Shown here piece after piece: positions 36,165-44,663 of a DNA stretch of 64,000 bases. Numbering within the stretch: the stretch's first letter is position 1; every line of letters begins with the position of its first letter. The notes beneath the pieces were generated by a model. It was not told the DNA's origin. It saw only the letters and a list, made by a program, of their open reading frames with translations, and searched no databases. The stretch comes from Pantoea nemavictus (GTDB lineage: Bacteria; Pseudomonadota; Gammaproteobacteria; Enterobacterales; Enterobacteriaceae), in the NCBI RefSeq assembly GCF_037479095.1, contig NZ_JBBGZW010000001.1:3658001-3722000 (forward strand), given 5' to 3'. Both the position numbers and the translations under genes were made by a program.

Positions 36165-37697
36165 TTAACCTAAATTTCCGCTCAGCCGATCGCGGAAATC
36201 GCTGCTGCGGTTATCCAAACCAATAAAGGTTACGGTCGCGCCGTGGCGTTGATAGCGGTACTCGATAGCATCGAGGGCCGCGACGCTGGATGCATCCCAA
36301 ATTTGCGCGTGTGTCAGATCGATGGTGACAGCTTTAGGATCGTGGCCGTAATCAAAGTGTTCAAACAAATCATTGCTGCTGCCGAAGAACAGCGGGCCAC
36401 GCACGGTGTAATTAACCTGCTCGCCATCGTCGCTCAACTGACGCTCTGCATGAATCACATGGGCGATACGGCGGGCAAACAGCATCATCGCCAGAATCAC
36501 ACCGATCAGTACGCCAATTGCCAGGTTGCCGGTCCATACGGTAACAGCGACGGTAATCACCATCACACAGGTTTCCGACCACGGCATACGCTTCAGCGTT
36601 GCCGGTTGCAGGCTGTGCCAGTTCACGGTTTTTACCGCCACCACCATCATAATGCCTGCCAGCACCACCATAGGAATCTGCGCCATAATTTGGCTCAGTC
36701 CGGTCACCAGCAGCAGTAAAACAATACCTGCCGCTACAGTGGAAACGCGCGTACGCGCTTCGCCCAGCTCAACGTTAACGATGGTTTGCCCAATCATCGC
36801 GCAACCAGCAATGCCGCCATAAAAGCCCGCCAGAATATTGCCGATGCCCAGCGCCCAGGATTCGCGACGTTTGCCGGACGGCGTATCAGTGATGTCATCC
36901 ACCAATTTTGCCGTCAGCAATGACTCCATCAGACCAACAAAGGCGATACTCAGCGCGGTTGGCCAGATAATTTGCAGCGTCTGTAGATTGATCGGCACCA
37001 GCAGCGTAGTGAAACCTGGCAGACCGGCCGTCATTGGGCCTTCATCGCCCACGTTCGGCACGCGATAACCCAGCAGCAGTGCCACGGCGGTCACCACCAC
37101 AATCGCGACCAGCGGAGATGGCACACTTTTCAACACTTTCGGCAACAGCAGAACAATCGCCAGCGTCACGGCAAACAGCACCCACACCAGGCTGGATTGC
37201 CCCCACACGTGTGGAACCTGCGCGAAGAAAATCAAAATGCCGAGAGCATTAACAAAACCGATCATCACCGAGCGCGGGATATAGCGCATCATGCGCGATA
37301 AGCCAGCGAAGCCAAAAATGATCTGGATGATGCCGCCCATGATCACCGCCGGCAGGATGTATTCGACGCCGTGCGCGTGCACCATTGGGCCAATCACCAG
37401 CGCCACGGAACCGGCAGCGGCGGTCACCATCGCCGGACGACCGCCCAGAATCGACAACGTCAGACACAGCACCACCGAGGCAACAAGACTGACTTTGGGA
37501 TCAACTCCCGCAATCACCGAGAAGGAGATAACTTCAGGAATCAGCGCCAGGGCGGTAATGATCCCCGCCAGACATTCGCGCGTGAGCAGGGCAGGCGAGC
37601 GGAGTACGCGCCCCACGGTAATATCGCTCTCCACCGCAGTGGCGCGATCGGTTGGTTGGCTCATAGATTGTGCAGGCTCTTTTATTATTGTGCGCAT
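36165..37697 (-). CDS. SulP-family anion transporter with STAS domain
   Basis: A 510-residue SulP protein. The membrane part (about residues 40-410, 10-14 segments) includes LAGIITALALIPEVISFSVIAGVDPK, GGRPAMVTAAAGSVALVIGP, and GFYGGIAGCAMIGQTIVNVELGEARTR split by loops. A C-terminal STAS domain follows (VRGPLFFGSSNDLFEHF, VTIDLTHAQIWDASSVAALDAIE). Substrates of the family are sulfate, bicarbonate or dicarboxylates; which one applies here is not readable. The start could be ATG at 37697 or at 37664 (MSQPTDRATAVE); neither has a strong ribosome site. Confidence 0.88.
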   Translation of the reverse strand: MRTIIKEPAQSMSQPTDRATAVESDITVGRVLRSPALLTRECLAGIITALALIPEVISFSVIAGVDPKVSLVASVVLCLTLSILGGRPAMVTAAAGSVALVIGPMVHAHGVEYILPAVIMGGIIQIIFGFAGLSRMMRYIPRSVMIGFVNALGILIFFAQVPHVWGQSSLVWVLFAVTLAIVLLLPKVLKSVPSPLVAIVVVTAVALLLGYRVPNVGDEGPMTAGLPGFTTLLVPINLQTLQIIWPTALSIAFVGLMESLLTAKLVDDITDTPSGKRRESWALGIGNILAGFYGGIAGCAMIGQTIVNVELGEARTRVSTVAAGIVLLLLVTGLSQIMAQIPMVVLAGIMMVVAVKTVNWHSLQPATLKRMPWSETCVMVITVAVTVWTGNLAIGVLIGVILAMMLFARRIAHVIHAERQLSDDGEQVNYTVRGPLFFGSSNDLFEHFDYGHDPKAVTIDLTHAQIWDASSVAALDAIEYRYQRHGATVTFIGLDNRSSDFRDRLSGNLG

Positions 37698-37816
37698 ACC
37701 GTCACGGTACGGCAGTAACCAGTTGGAATAGTGCGAGGGAGGATGTTACCGGGCAATAAGCGAAGACGCTAGCGTGATGGGGGAGGTGAGAGTGATTCCA
37801 TCCCTGGAATCCGGCT

Positions 37817-38074
37817 TTAGACCGCGAGATCGTCAGGTGTTTTATTCACGACCAATTCAAGCAGGTGGCGATAAATGTCCAGCTGAATCACATCGCTTTC
37901 CATTTCAAGGCGGTTAATCAGAGAGGAAATAATCGCTTTATTAGAAACCGGCATACCGGCTTGCAGGATTTCGGCAATGATCTGCCCGAAAACTTCCATC
38001 TCAGCGCTATCGCTGTTACCTGCCAGTTTGAAGTAGTCAGCAATGGCGTTGTTACTGGTTGCGGCGTTTTGCAT
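37817..38074 (-). CDS. AriR/YmgB-family biofilm and acid-resistance regulator
   Basis: This 85-residue helical protein resembles E. coli YmgB/AriR (IADYFKLAGNSDSAEMEVFGQIIAEIL; VSNKAIISSLINRLEMESDV; KTPDDLAV). In E. coli the YcgZ/YmgA/AriR group acts downstream of the BluR/BluF light and cold response and lowers curli expression through the Rcs pathway. Here it is alone, preceded by a leader with a strong hairpin (38188-38222). Which member of the group it equals is uncertain. Confidence 0.8.
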   Translation of the reverse strand: MQNAATSNNAIADYFKLAGNSDSAEMEVFGQIIAEILQAGMPVSNKAIISSLINRLEMESDVIQLDIYRHLLELVVNKTPDDLAV

Positions 38075-38085
38075 ATGTGAAGCCC

Positions 38086-38208
38086 TTAAGATCGGCCTGA
38101 GGGCGATGTGCCTTCAGCTCCATGATGAAAAAACTCACGCGCGGACAGGCGCGCTAGACCCAACTCATCAACCAACGCAAAAAGACACCTCTGAAGGTGG
38201 AAATCCAT
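38086..38208 (-). CDS. Possible leader peptide upstream of the AriR-like gene
   Basis: A 40-residue frame begins MDFHLQRCLFALVDELGLAR and ends 12 bp before the AriR-like start. GAAGG lies 5 nt upstream of the ATG. Its start codon sits in the loop of the hairpin at 38188-38222. No homologue is recognised and codon evidence is thin. Another possible short frame overlaps its 3' end. It may be a regulatory upstream ORF or only chance. Confidence 0.3.
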   Translation of the reverse strand: MDFHLQRCLFALVDELGLARLSAREFFHHGAEGTSPSGRS

Positions 38209-38222
38209 AACACCTTCAGAGG
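38188..38222 (-). promoter_or_regulatory. Leader hairpin upstream of the AriR-like gene (possible attenuator)
   Basis: On the minus strand CCTCTGAAGGTG and CACCTTCAGAGG form a perfect 12-bp stem around an 11-nt loop containing an ATG. TGTCTTTTTG follows, so it looks like an intrinsic terminator placed before the coding region. Confidence 0.6.
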
Positions 38223-38483
38223 CGACGCAAAGTGCATCATTCGTTACGGAGCCATCAGCTGGCTCACGGGACGTAAACTTATACAATCCAGCTCAACTTG
38301 TACAACAAGCTTTTTAAGCAATTAGTGCTAATCCTTATTTAACAATTAGTTGTGATTTGTAATGTTTTCTAAAAGCTATACAAGAAAGTGAATTCCTGGC
38401 AAAATTTGCCCTAGGTTGTACAACTGATAAAGAAAATTTGTGAGTGTTAATCGCGTCAACTACGTTTGTTGGTATCAGCAAAC

Positions 38484-38541
38484 TTTTCATTGCTATGCGG
38501 CTTCGCATATAATAACGCCCCCATTTAGTTAGATACCTAAC
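38484..38541 (+). promoter_or_regulatory. Promoter and palindromic operator of the MarR-efflux operon
   Basis: TTTTCA (38484-38489), an 18-bp spacer and a perfect TATAAT (38508-38513) form the promoter. Just downstream GTTAG-ATAC-CTAAC (38528-38541) is an inverted repeat lying between the expected transcription start and the TTG start codon. That is the usual place for an autorepressing MarR operator. Confidence 0.65.
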
Positions 38542-38558
38542 CATTAGGCCACTACGTT

Positions 38559-38990
38559 TTGAGCGACTATCCGCAACCCTTTTCTCGTTTACTGCATCTC
38601 ACCGCGCACGCATGGCGGCTGGCAGTTGATCGTCGCTTAAAAGAGAGCGGACTGAGTATGAGTAGCTGGATGGCGATTGCCAGCGTTGCCACCGCAGCCG
38701 AACCGCCAACGCAGAAAGCGCTGGCACAGCTACTCGGCCTGGAGGAGGCAAGCGTGGTGCCGCTGGTCGATCGATTAGTGAAGCAGCAGCTATTAGCGCG
38801 CGTCCAGCCACCGGAAGATCGCCGCAAGCGTCTGTTGATGCTGACCGAGCAAGGCCGCGTAGCGTTTGCTGAAGTGAAAACGCAAGCCGATGCGCTGCGT
38901 GCGCAGTTGCTGGCAGATATTGATGCGGAATCGTTAGCCATCACTGAAAAAGTCTTACAACAGTTGCTCACCCGACTAGGAAGCGTCTGA
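38559..38990 (+). CDS. MarR-family transcriptional regulator
   Basis: A 143-residue winged-helix regulator starting with TTG. The core is MSSWMAIASVATAAEPPTQKALAQLLGLEEASVVPLVDRL and the wing is PPEDRRKRLLMLTEQG, both typical of MarR. It heads a four-gene operon encoding a tripartite efflux pump and probably represses it until an inducer binds. An operator-like palindrome overlaps its promoter. The next start codon lies 2 bp after its stop. Confidence 0.9.
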   Translation: MSDYPQPFSRLLHLTAHAWRLAVDRRLKESGLSMSSWMAIASVATAAEPPTQKALAQLLGLEEASVVPLVDRLVKQQLLARVQPPEDRRKRLLMLTEQGRVAFAEVKTQADALRAQLLADIDAESLAITEKVLQQLLTRLGSV

Positions 38991-38992
38991 TC

Positions 38993-40663
38993 GTGGCCAA
39001 ACGTAATCCCTACGCCCAACGCGAATGGCTGCCGCATGAAAAACCGATGCTGCCGGGCTCGCCCTCTACGCCGCTGCATTCGCCCTCTAAACGCATCGCC
39101 TTTGGCATTATCGGCCTGCTGATCTCGATTACCGGTGCGCTGAGTAACGCGCTGGTATCCGCCAATCTTACCAATCTGCAAGGCACCTTTGCCGCCTATA
39201 GCAATGAGATCGCCTGGCTGCCCGCGGTGTATGTGATGGGCAACATCTCCATCAACCTGCTGTTGGTGAAGTTTCGCCAGCAGTTTGGTCTGCGACTCTT
39301 TACCGAAGCCTTTCTGGTGCTGTACGTCATCGTGGCGTTTTTCCATATTCTCGCCAACGATCTCAGCTCGGCGATTATTGTGCGCACCGCGCACGGCATG
39401 GTGGGCGCCGCGCTCAGCTCGCTCGGCATCTATTACCAGATTCAGGCATGGCCGGCGAAGCATCGTCTTAAGGCGTTAGTGATTGGCATTACCGCTTCGC
39501 AGCTGGCGATCCCGCTGGCGCGACTCTTTTCGACCGAACTGCTGCAGCTGGAAGCATGGCGCGGCCTGTACCTGTTTGAACTCGGTCTGGCGCTGATCTC
39601 GTTGGGTTGCGTGCTGTTAGTGAAGCTGCCGCCCGGCGATCGCATCAAAGCGTTCGAGAAGATGGATTTCCTCACCTTTATGCTGATGGCGCCGGGCATG
39701 GCGCTGCTGTGCGCGGTACTGTCGCTTGGCCGTATCGAGTGGTGGTTCAGCACGCCGTGGCTCGGTGTGGCATTGGCGCTGGCGCTGGTGTTGATCGTGG
39801 CGGCGATTGTGGTTGAGCATAATCGCAAAAACCCGTTGCTCAACACGCGCTGGCTCAGCAACGGCACGATTGTGCGGTTAGGCATTGTGATGATCATGAT
39901 GCGTATTCTGCTGGCCGAACAGAACACCGGCGCGGTGGGGTTCCTGCAGCAGCTTGGCTTGCTTAACGATCAGATGCGCGGTCTGGCGTTTGCCATCATT
40001 GCTGGGGTAATTTGCGGCATCATTGCCAGTGCCTTAACCATTAAACCAACGCATCTGAGCTGGCCGATTGTGGCCTCGCTGGTGGTGATGATCGTCGCCT
40101 CGCTGATGGATGCGCAATCCAACCCGCTGACGCGCGCTCACAATCTCTATTTCAGCCAGTTTTTACTCGGATTCGGCAGCGCCTTCTTCCTCGCGCCGGC
40201 CATGCTGTTGGGGATTGGTGGCGTGGTCACGCAGCCGAAGAACCTGGTCAGCTTCTCGGTGCTGTTTGGCATGAGCCAGAACTTAGGCGGATTGATTGGC
40301 GCGGCGATTCTCGGCACCTTCCAGACGTGGCGCGAAAAGTATCACTCCAGCCTGCTGGGCGATCAGCTGTCACAGCTCGATCCCAACGTCACTGAACGAC
40401 TGAGCCAGTACAGTTCATTATTCAGCAGCCAGCTGCCCGATAACGTGTTGCTCAGCGCGCAAAGTAGCGCTCAGCTGCAAGCGGTAGCCACGCTGCAGGC
40501 CAACGTGTTGGCCTATAACGACACCTATCTTCTTACCGCTGCGCTGGCGTTCGTCACCTTAATTTGGGTGCTGTATCGCCTGACGCGTTTACGCTATCTC
40601 AACTGGCGTCAGACAAAAATGAATGCGGCACAACCCGCAGTAAACCCGACGGAGAATTCATGA
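38993..40663 (+). CDS. Inner-membrane MFS efflux pump (DHA2-like, 14 TM)
   Basis: This 556-residue major facilitator protein has a GTG start and about 14 hydrophobic segments starting near residue 36 (GIIGLLISITGALSNALV). It has a large periplasmic loop near residues 440-500 (SSLLGDQLSQLDPNVTERLSQ). It resembles EmrB-type pumps that work with an EmrA-type adaptor, and the adaptor gene follows with a 4-bp overlap (ATGA). The substrate is unknown; drugs, bile salts or phenolics are common for the family. Confidence 0.86.
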   Translation: MAKRNPYAQREWLPHEKPMLPGSPSTPLHSPSKRIAFGIIGLLISITGALSNALVSANLTNLQGTFAAYSNEIAWLPAVYVMGNISINLLLVKFRQQFGLRLFTEAFLVLYVIVAFFHILANDLSSAIIVRTAHGMVGAALSSLGIYYQIQAWPAKHRLKALVIGITASQLAIPLARLFSTELLQLEAWRGLYLFELGLALISLGCVLLVKLPPGDRIKAFEKMDFLTFMLMAPGMALLCAVLSLGRIEWWFSTPWLGVALALALVLIVAAIVVEHNRKNPLLNTRWLSNGTIVRLGIVMIMMRILLAEQNTGAVGFLQQLGLLNDQMRGLAFAIIAGVICGIIASALTIKPTHLSWPIVASLVVMIVASLMDAQSNPLTRAHNLYFSQFLLGFGSAFFLAPAMLLGIGGVVTQPKNLVSFSVLFGMSQNLGGLIGAAILGTFQTWREKYHSSLLGDQLSQLDPNVTERLSQYSSLFSSQLPDNVLLSAQSSAQLQAVATLQANVLAYNDTYLLTAALAFVTLIWVLYRLTRLRYLNWRQTKMNAAQPAVNPTENS

Positions 40664-41751
40664 GCCAACAGGACGACATTCAGGCTGCGGAGCGCGAGCG
40701 CACCAACCGCCGACGCATTCTTTCCATCGCTGCCGGTAGCGGTATTGTCATCGTCGGCGTGCTGGTGATTTTATATGCCTGGCAGCTGTGGCCGTTTACC
40801 AGCACCATCCAATCCACGGAAAACGCCTACGTGCGTGGTCAGGTGACCTTTATCAGCCCGCAGGTCAGTGGCTATCTCACCGAGGTCAAGGTCGTGGATT
40901 TGCAGCCGGTGACCAAAGGCCAGCTGCTGATGACCATTGACGATCGTATTTATCGTCAGCGAGTGCATCAGGCGCAGGCGCAGCTGGATATGAAAATCGC
41001 CGCGCAGAACAATAACCAGCAGCAGCGCAAAAGTGCTGAAGCCACTATTCTCAGCAATAAAGCGGCGCTGGAAAATGCTAAAGCTCAGGCGCTGAAAAGC
41101 AGCCTCGATCTCAAGCGCGTGGAGAATCTGGCAGCCGACGGTTCGCTGTCGGTGCGTGAACGCGACGCGGCGCGTGCGGCCAACGCCCAGGCTCAAGCGC
41201 AGCTGCGTCAGGCGGATGCGCAGGTCGCGGTAGCGCAGCAAAATCTGCAAACCGTGGTGGTTAACCGCGGATCTCTGCAAGGCGATGTCGCCAGCGCCCA
41301 GGCGGCGTTGGAGCTGGCGAATATCGATCTGGCAAATACCCGTATTATCGCGCCAGATAGCGGCCAGCTTGGTCAGCTTTCGGTGCGCAAAGGGACCTAC
41401 GTCACCGCCGGCACGCGTTTAACGTCGGTGGTGCCAGAGAACAAATGGATCATCGCCAACCTGAAAGAGACCCAGCTGGCACGCGTGCGTCCCGGCTTGC
41501 CGGTGAGCATTCGCGTCGATGCGCTGGACGGCAAGCATTATGACGGTCGGGTCGAGTTTATTTCCCCTGCTGCCGGCTCCGAATTCAGTGCCATCTCGCC
41601 AGATAATGCCACCGGCAACTTTGTGAAGATTGCCCAGCGCATTCCGGTGCGGATTAAGATTCTTAACGACGATCTGCACGCGCTACGTCCAGGTATGTCG
41701 GTAGAAGTACACATTGATACCGCCGCTGAGCCACACAAGGATGCGCCATGA
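40660..41751 (+). CDS. HlyD/EmrA-family periplasmic adaptor
   Basis: From MSQQDDIQAAERERTNRRR the protein has 363 residues. One membrane anchor lies near residues 25-45 (ILSIAAGSGIVIVGVLVIL). A lipoyl half-motif (TENAYVRGQVTFISPQVSGYL) precedes an alpha-helical hairpin of about 100 residues rich in Ala and Gln. The second lipoyl half and a beta-barrel (LANTRIIAPDSGQLGQLSVR; IRVDALDGKHYDGRVEFI) follow. It should bridge the MFS pump to the outer-membrane factor. The frame from 40564 lies inside the MFS gene and is rejected. Confidence 0.9.
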   Translation: MSQQDDIQAAERERTNRRRILSIAAGSGIVIVGVLVILYAWQLWPFTSTIQSTENAYVRGQVTFISPQVSGYLTEVKVVDLQPVTKGQLLMTIDDRIYRQRVHQAQAQLDMKIAAQNNNQQQRKSAEATILSNKAALENAKAQALKSSLDLKRVENLAADGSLSVRERDAARAANAQAQAQLRQADAQVAVAQQNLQTVVVNRGSLQGDVASAQAALELANIDLANTRIIAPDSGQLGQLSVRKGTYVTAGTRLTSVVPENKWIIANLKETQLARVRPGLPVSIRVDALDGKHYDGRVEFISPAAGSEFSAISPDNATGNFVKIAQRIPVRIKILNDDLHALRPGMSVEVHIDTAAEPHKDAP

Positions 41752-43118
41752 AGCGCTTACTGTTAGCCACGGTTGTGGCGTTGATGGTGAGCGGCTGTGC
41801 GACAGAAGTCGAAAAGGCGCCGTCATCGTTGCCGATTCCCGATAGCTGGCGTCAGCAGGTGGGGCCGCAGGCCGCACCAGAGGCGCAGTGGTGGCAAAAC
41901 TTTGGTGATGCCAACCTCAATCGCCTGGTTAATCAGGCGCTGCAGCACAACAGCGATATCCTCACCGCACGTTCGCGCGTTGACCAATACCGCGCCGAGT
42001 TGCGCGCCGCGCAGGGCGATAATTTCCCGACCTTGTCAGCCGGCGTCGCGGCGACGCATCAGCGCGCGCTGTCGGCGGCAACCGGTCAGCCGTATGAAAG
42101 CGCGGTGTTTCAGGGGCTGTTGCAGGCCAACTATGACGTGGATTTATGGGGCAGCCGCAGCAACAGCATTCGCGCAGCCGAAGCCACGCTGGATGCGCAG
42201 CGTGCCGCCGCCTCGGCTGCCGAGTTAACCGTTGCCAGTTCGGTGGCATCGGGCTATCTCAGCCTGTGCGCGCTGGACGAACAGTTGCGCGTCACCGAAG
42301 CCACGCTGGCGACGCGGGAAAACTCACTTAATCTGGCACAGCGTCAGTTTGAAACCGGCTATACCTCACGCCTTGAGTGGATGCAGGCGGCATCGGAATA
42401 CCAAACGGCCAAAGCCCAGATTCCCCAGCTGCAGCATCAGATCGAGCAGCAGGAGAATGCGCTCAGCGTGCTGGTGGGCATGAATCCGCGTGAAATTGCG
42501 CGCAGCAGCCAGTTCGATCATATCAAGCCGCAAACCTTGCCCTCACTGCTGCCTTCGCAGTTGCTCAATCGTCGGCCAGATATTGTGCAGGCGCAGCGCC
42601 AACTGCTGGCAGCGGATGCTTCACTGGCGTCAACGCAGGCGAACCTGCTGCCGTCACTCAATCTCACCGCCAGCGGCACGTTACAAAGTAGCGAGCTGCA
42701 TCAACTGCTGGATAACCCGTTCCGCTTGTGGAGTATTGGCGGCAGCATTCTGGCACCGCTGCTGAATCGCGAAGCGCTCACCGCGCAGGTGGATGTGGCG
42801 ATGGCGACGCGCAATCAGGCACTCTACGGCTATGAGAAAGTGGTACGCAACGCGTTCTCCGAGGTGGATAATGCGCTGGACGCGATTCGCCGCAGCCAGC
42901 AGCAGCTGACGGAGTTGCAGAAGCAGGAAGAGTATGTGACAGAAGCCTATCGTATTGCGCATAACCGATATCAGAACGGTTACGCCTCCTATCTTGACGA
43001 GCTGGATGCCCAGCGCACGCTGTTCAGCACCCAGCTGAATATCGTGTCGGTGAAAAACACCTTGCTGCTGGCGCAGATCGATCTTTATCGCTCCCTCGGC
43101 GGCGGCTGGCAGGGTTAA
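41748..43118 (+). CDS. Outer-membrane efflux lipoprotein (NodT/TolC family)
   Basis: A 456-residue RND-type outer-membrane factor. The signal peptide ends with lipobox VSGC (Cys17). The duplicated OEP domain carries WWQNFGDANLNRLVNQALQHNSDI near the start and repeated coiled-coil helices, including LPSLLPSQLLNRRPDIVQAQRQL and the C-terminal YDLGGGW-like SLGGGWQG. It overlaps the adaptor gene by 4 bp, so all three pump genes are coupled. Confidence 0.92.
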   Translation: MKRLLLATVVALMVSGCATEVEKAPSSLPIPDSWRQQVGPQAAPEAQWWQNFGDANLNRLVNQALQHNSDILTARSRVDQYRAELRAAQGDNFPTLSAGVAATHQRALSAATGQPYESAVFQGLLQANYDVDLWGSRSNSIRAAEATLDAQRAAASAAELTVASSVASGYLSLCALDEQLRVTEATLATRENSLNLAQRQFETGYTSRLEWMQAASEYQTAKAQIPQLQHQIEQQENALSVLVGMNPREIARSSQFDHIKPQTLPSLLPSQLLNRRPDIVQAQRQLLAADASLASTQANLLPSLNLTASGTLQSSELHQLLDNPFRLWSIGGSILAPLLNREALTAQVDVAMATRNQALYGYEKVVRNAFSEVDNALDAIRRSQQQLTELQKQEEYVTEAYRIAHNRYQNGYASYLDELDAQRTLFSTQLNIVSVKNTLLLAQIDLYRSLGGGWQG

Positions 43119-43132
43119 ACATCATGCCGCAA

Positions 43133-43169
43133 GGCCATTTTACGGTAGAAATTCCGCTGTAAAATGGCC
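43133..43169 (+). terminator. Hairpin after the efflux operon
   Basis: GGCCATTTTAC and GTAAAATGGCC form a perfect 11-bp stem around a 15-nt loop, 14 bp after the stop. There is no clean T-run, so termination is plausible but not certain. Confidence 0.55.
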
Positions 43170-43351
43170 AGCGTCTGGTTTTAGATTGGCCTTAAACCCT
43201 TCTTAAGTGATTCATGCTTCTTTTTACTTGTCTTTACAAATAATGTTATTATCCGCCCGCTTTACACAGTCTGAACGGAACAATGCTGGTACCTATAACA
43301 GCGCAGTCGCCAACCTGGGCGGCTGATAAGACAGGGGAAAAAAAGGAAATG

Positions 43352-43741
43352 ATGAATAAAAAAATCGGCTTAATGTTGTTGGTTACGGCGGCACTGTTAA
43401 GCGGTTGCGCATCGCGTACCGCGCCGATTAAAAATGTTAGCCAAACCGTTGCTCAAAGCTACTCTGATGAACAGATGAAGCAGGCGATTATTCAGGCTGG
43501 CACGACCAATAAATGGACCATGACGCCAGTAGGCCCCGGCGCTATTGATGGCTACCTGGCCGCGCGCGGCTACAGTGCAGATATTCGCGTTAACTACACC
43601 GCGAACAGCTATCAAATCCTCTATGTCAGCAGCCAGAATTTAAAAGCGGGTAGTGGTCAGATTCACCGCAATTATAATGTCTGGATTGATCGGTTGGATC
43701 GCAGCATCCAAACACGTTTAAAGGCTAATGCCTACAAATAA
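43352..43741 (+). CDS. Lipoprotein next to the aryl polyene cluster
   Basis: The second ATG of a doubled start (AAGGAAATGATG) gives 129 residues. A lipoprotein signal peptide (MNKKIGLMLLVTAALLSGC) has lipobox LSGC, followed by SRTAPIKNVSQTVA. The compact domain includes QAIIQAGTTNKWTMTPVGPGAIDGY and the beta-rich IRVNYTANSYQILYVSS, then a Lys/Arg-rich end. Small lipoproteins of this kind are common at the head of APE clusters, where the first gene is apeA, but I cannot confirm the identity. A terminator at 43802-43830 separates it from the ape operon. Confidence 0.8.
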   Translation: MNKKIGLMLLVTAALLSGCASRTAPIKNVSQTVAQSYSDEQMKQAIIQAGTTNKWTMTPVGPGAIDGYLAARGYSADIRVNYTANSYQILYVSSQNLKAGSGQIHRNYNVWIDRLDRSIQTRLKANAYK

Positions 43742-43801
43742 GCGCGAAGCGTGCTGACGGACATAATGTTGTAAAGTTAGCCGCAACGCTGCCGAAATAG
43801 A

Positions 43802-43830
43802 AAACAGGCGGGCCATGTGCCCGCCTTGTT
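43802..43830 (+). terminator. Terminator between the lipoprotein gene and the ape operon
   Basis: AACAGGCGGGC and GCCCGCCTTGTT pair with one bulge around CATGT and end in TT. The ape operon should therefore start from its own promoter between here and 43932. I could not pick that promoter confidently. Confidence 0.7.
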
Positions 43831-43931
43831 AATCGGCGACATCCGCATGGGATGACGGGTATAGAGAGCAAGGAAGGGATGCCGGACAGTGGAAATCTGA
43901 CCCGCCCTGAGGCTGAAGAAAGAATACAGGT

Positions 43932-44663
43932 ATGAAACTCGCTTACTCCCTTGTTGACTGGCATGCCATTGCGCCGGGTCACAGCACCGCAGAAGAGTGG
44001 CAGCGCTGGGCGCAACAGGCGCCAGTGCTGAACGCCACACAACCCATCGCGAAACCCCAATTTTTGCCGATGATGACCGCGCGTCGTCTCAGCGCGGGCA
44101 GCCGAGCGGCTGTAGAGTGCGGGCTGGCGCTATTGGCGCGACAAACGGTCGATGCCATCGTCTTTACCAGTCGCCACGGTGAGCTCGAGCGCAACCTGCG
44201 TATTCTTAGCGCGCTGTCCGAGCAGCAAGCGCTGTCGCCGACCGACTTCGCCATGTCGGTCCACAACTCTGCGGTGGGGAGCTTAACCATTGCCGCGCGT
44301 CAGCCGCTGGTGTCAACGTCGATCTCGGCGGGCATCGATAGCTTCCAGCAAGGTTTACTCGAAGTCGCGGCACTGCATCAGGCCGGCTATGCGCAGGTGT
44401 TACTGGTGGATTTTGACGGCAGCGTACCGCCGTACTACCGTCCGTGGCTGCCGGAGATCGATCATTTCAATGCGCCCTATGCGCTGGCGTTGCTGCTGCG
44501 CGCGGGCGACGAGTGGCGCTGTACGGCGCAGGCCGCTCCACCCGCAGCGCACCCGCTGCCGCAAAGCCTGCAGGTACTCTCGGCGATATTGCGTGATGCG
44601 GCAGCGTTTAGCGTACCAGGCGAGCGCCATCATTGGATGTGGGAGCGTCAGCATGGTGGATAA
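43932..44663 (+). CDS. apeC: ApeC-like chain-length factor (beta-ketoacyl synthase-like, no catalytic Cys)
   Basis: This 243-residue protein has the short ketoacyl-synthase-like domain (Ketoacyl-synt_2) of APE clusters. It carries AIVFTSRHGELERNLRILSAL and FAMSVHNSAVGSLTIAARQP, without the active-site Cys. In the Xenorhabdus APE system ApeC pairs with the ketosynthase ApeO as chain-length factor. ApeO is encoded at 53766-54923. It is the first gene of the 16-gene operon and overlaps apeD by 11 bp. Confidence 0.86.
   Translation: MKLAYSLVDWHAIAPGHSTAEEWQRWAQQAPVLNATQPIAKPQFLPMMTARRLSAGSRAAVECGLALLARQTVDAIVFTSRHGELERNLRILSALSEQQALSPTDFAMSVHNSAVGSLTIAARQPLVSTSISAGIDSFQQGLLEVAALHQAGYAQVLLVDFDGSVPPYYRPWLPEIDHFNAPYALALLLRAGDEWRCTAQAAPPAAHPLPQSLQVLSAILRDAAAFSVPGERHHWMWERQHGG

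Noticed and set aside
38567..39463. A 298-codon minus-strand frame over the MarR and MFS genes.
   Set aside because: Antisense of two clear genes; low-complexity His/Arg/Ser composition typical of shadows in GC-rich coding DNA.
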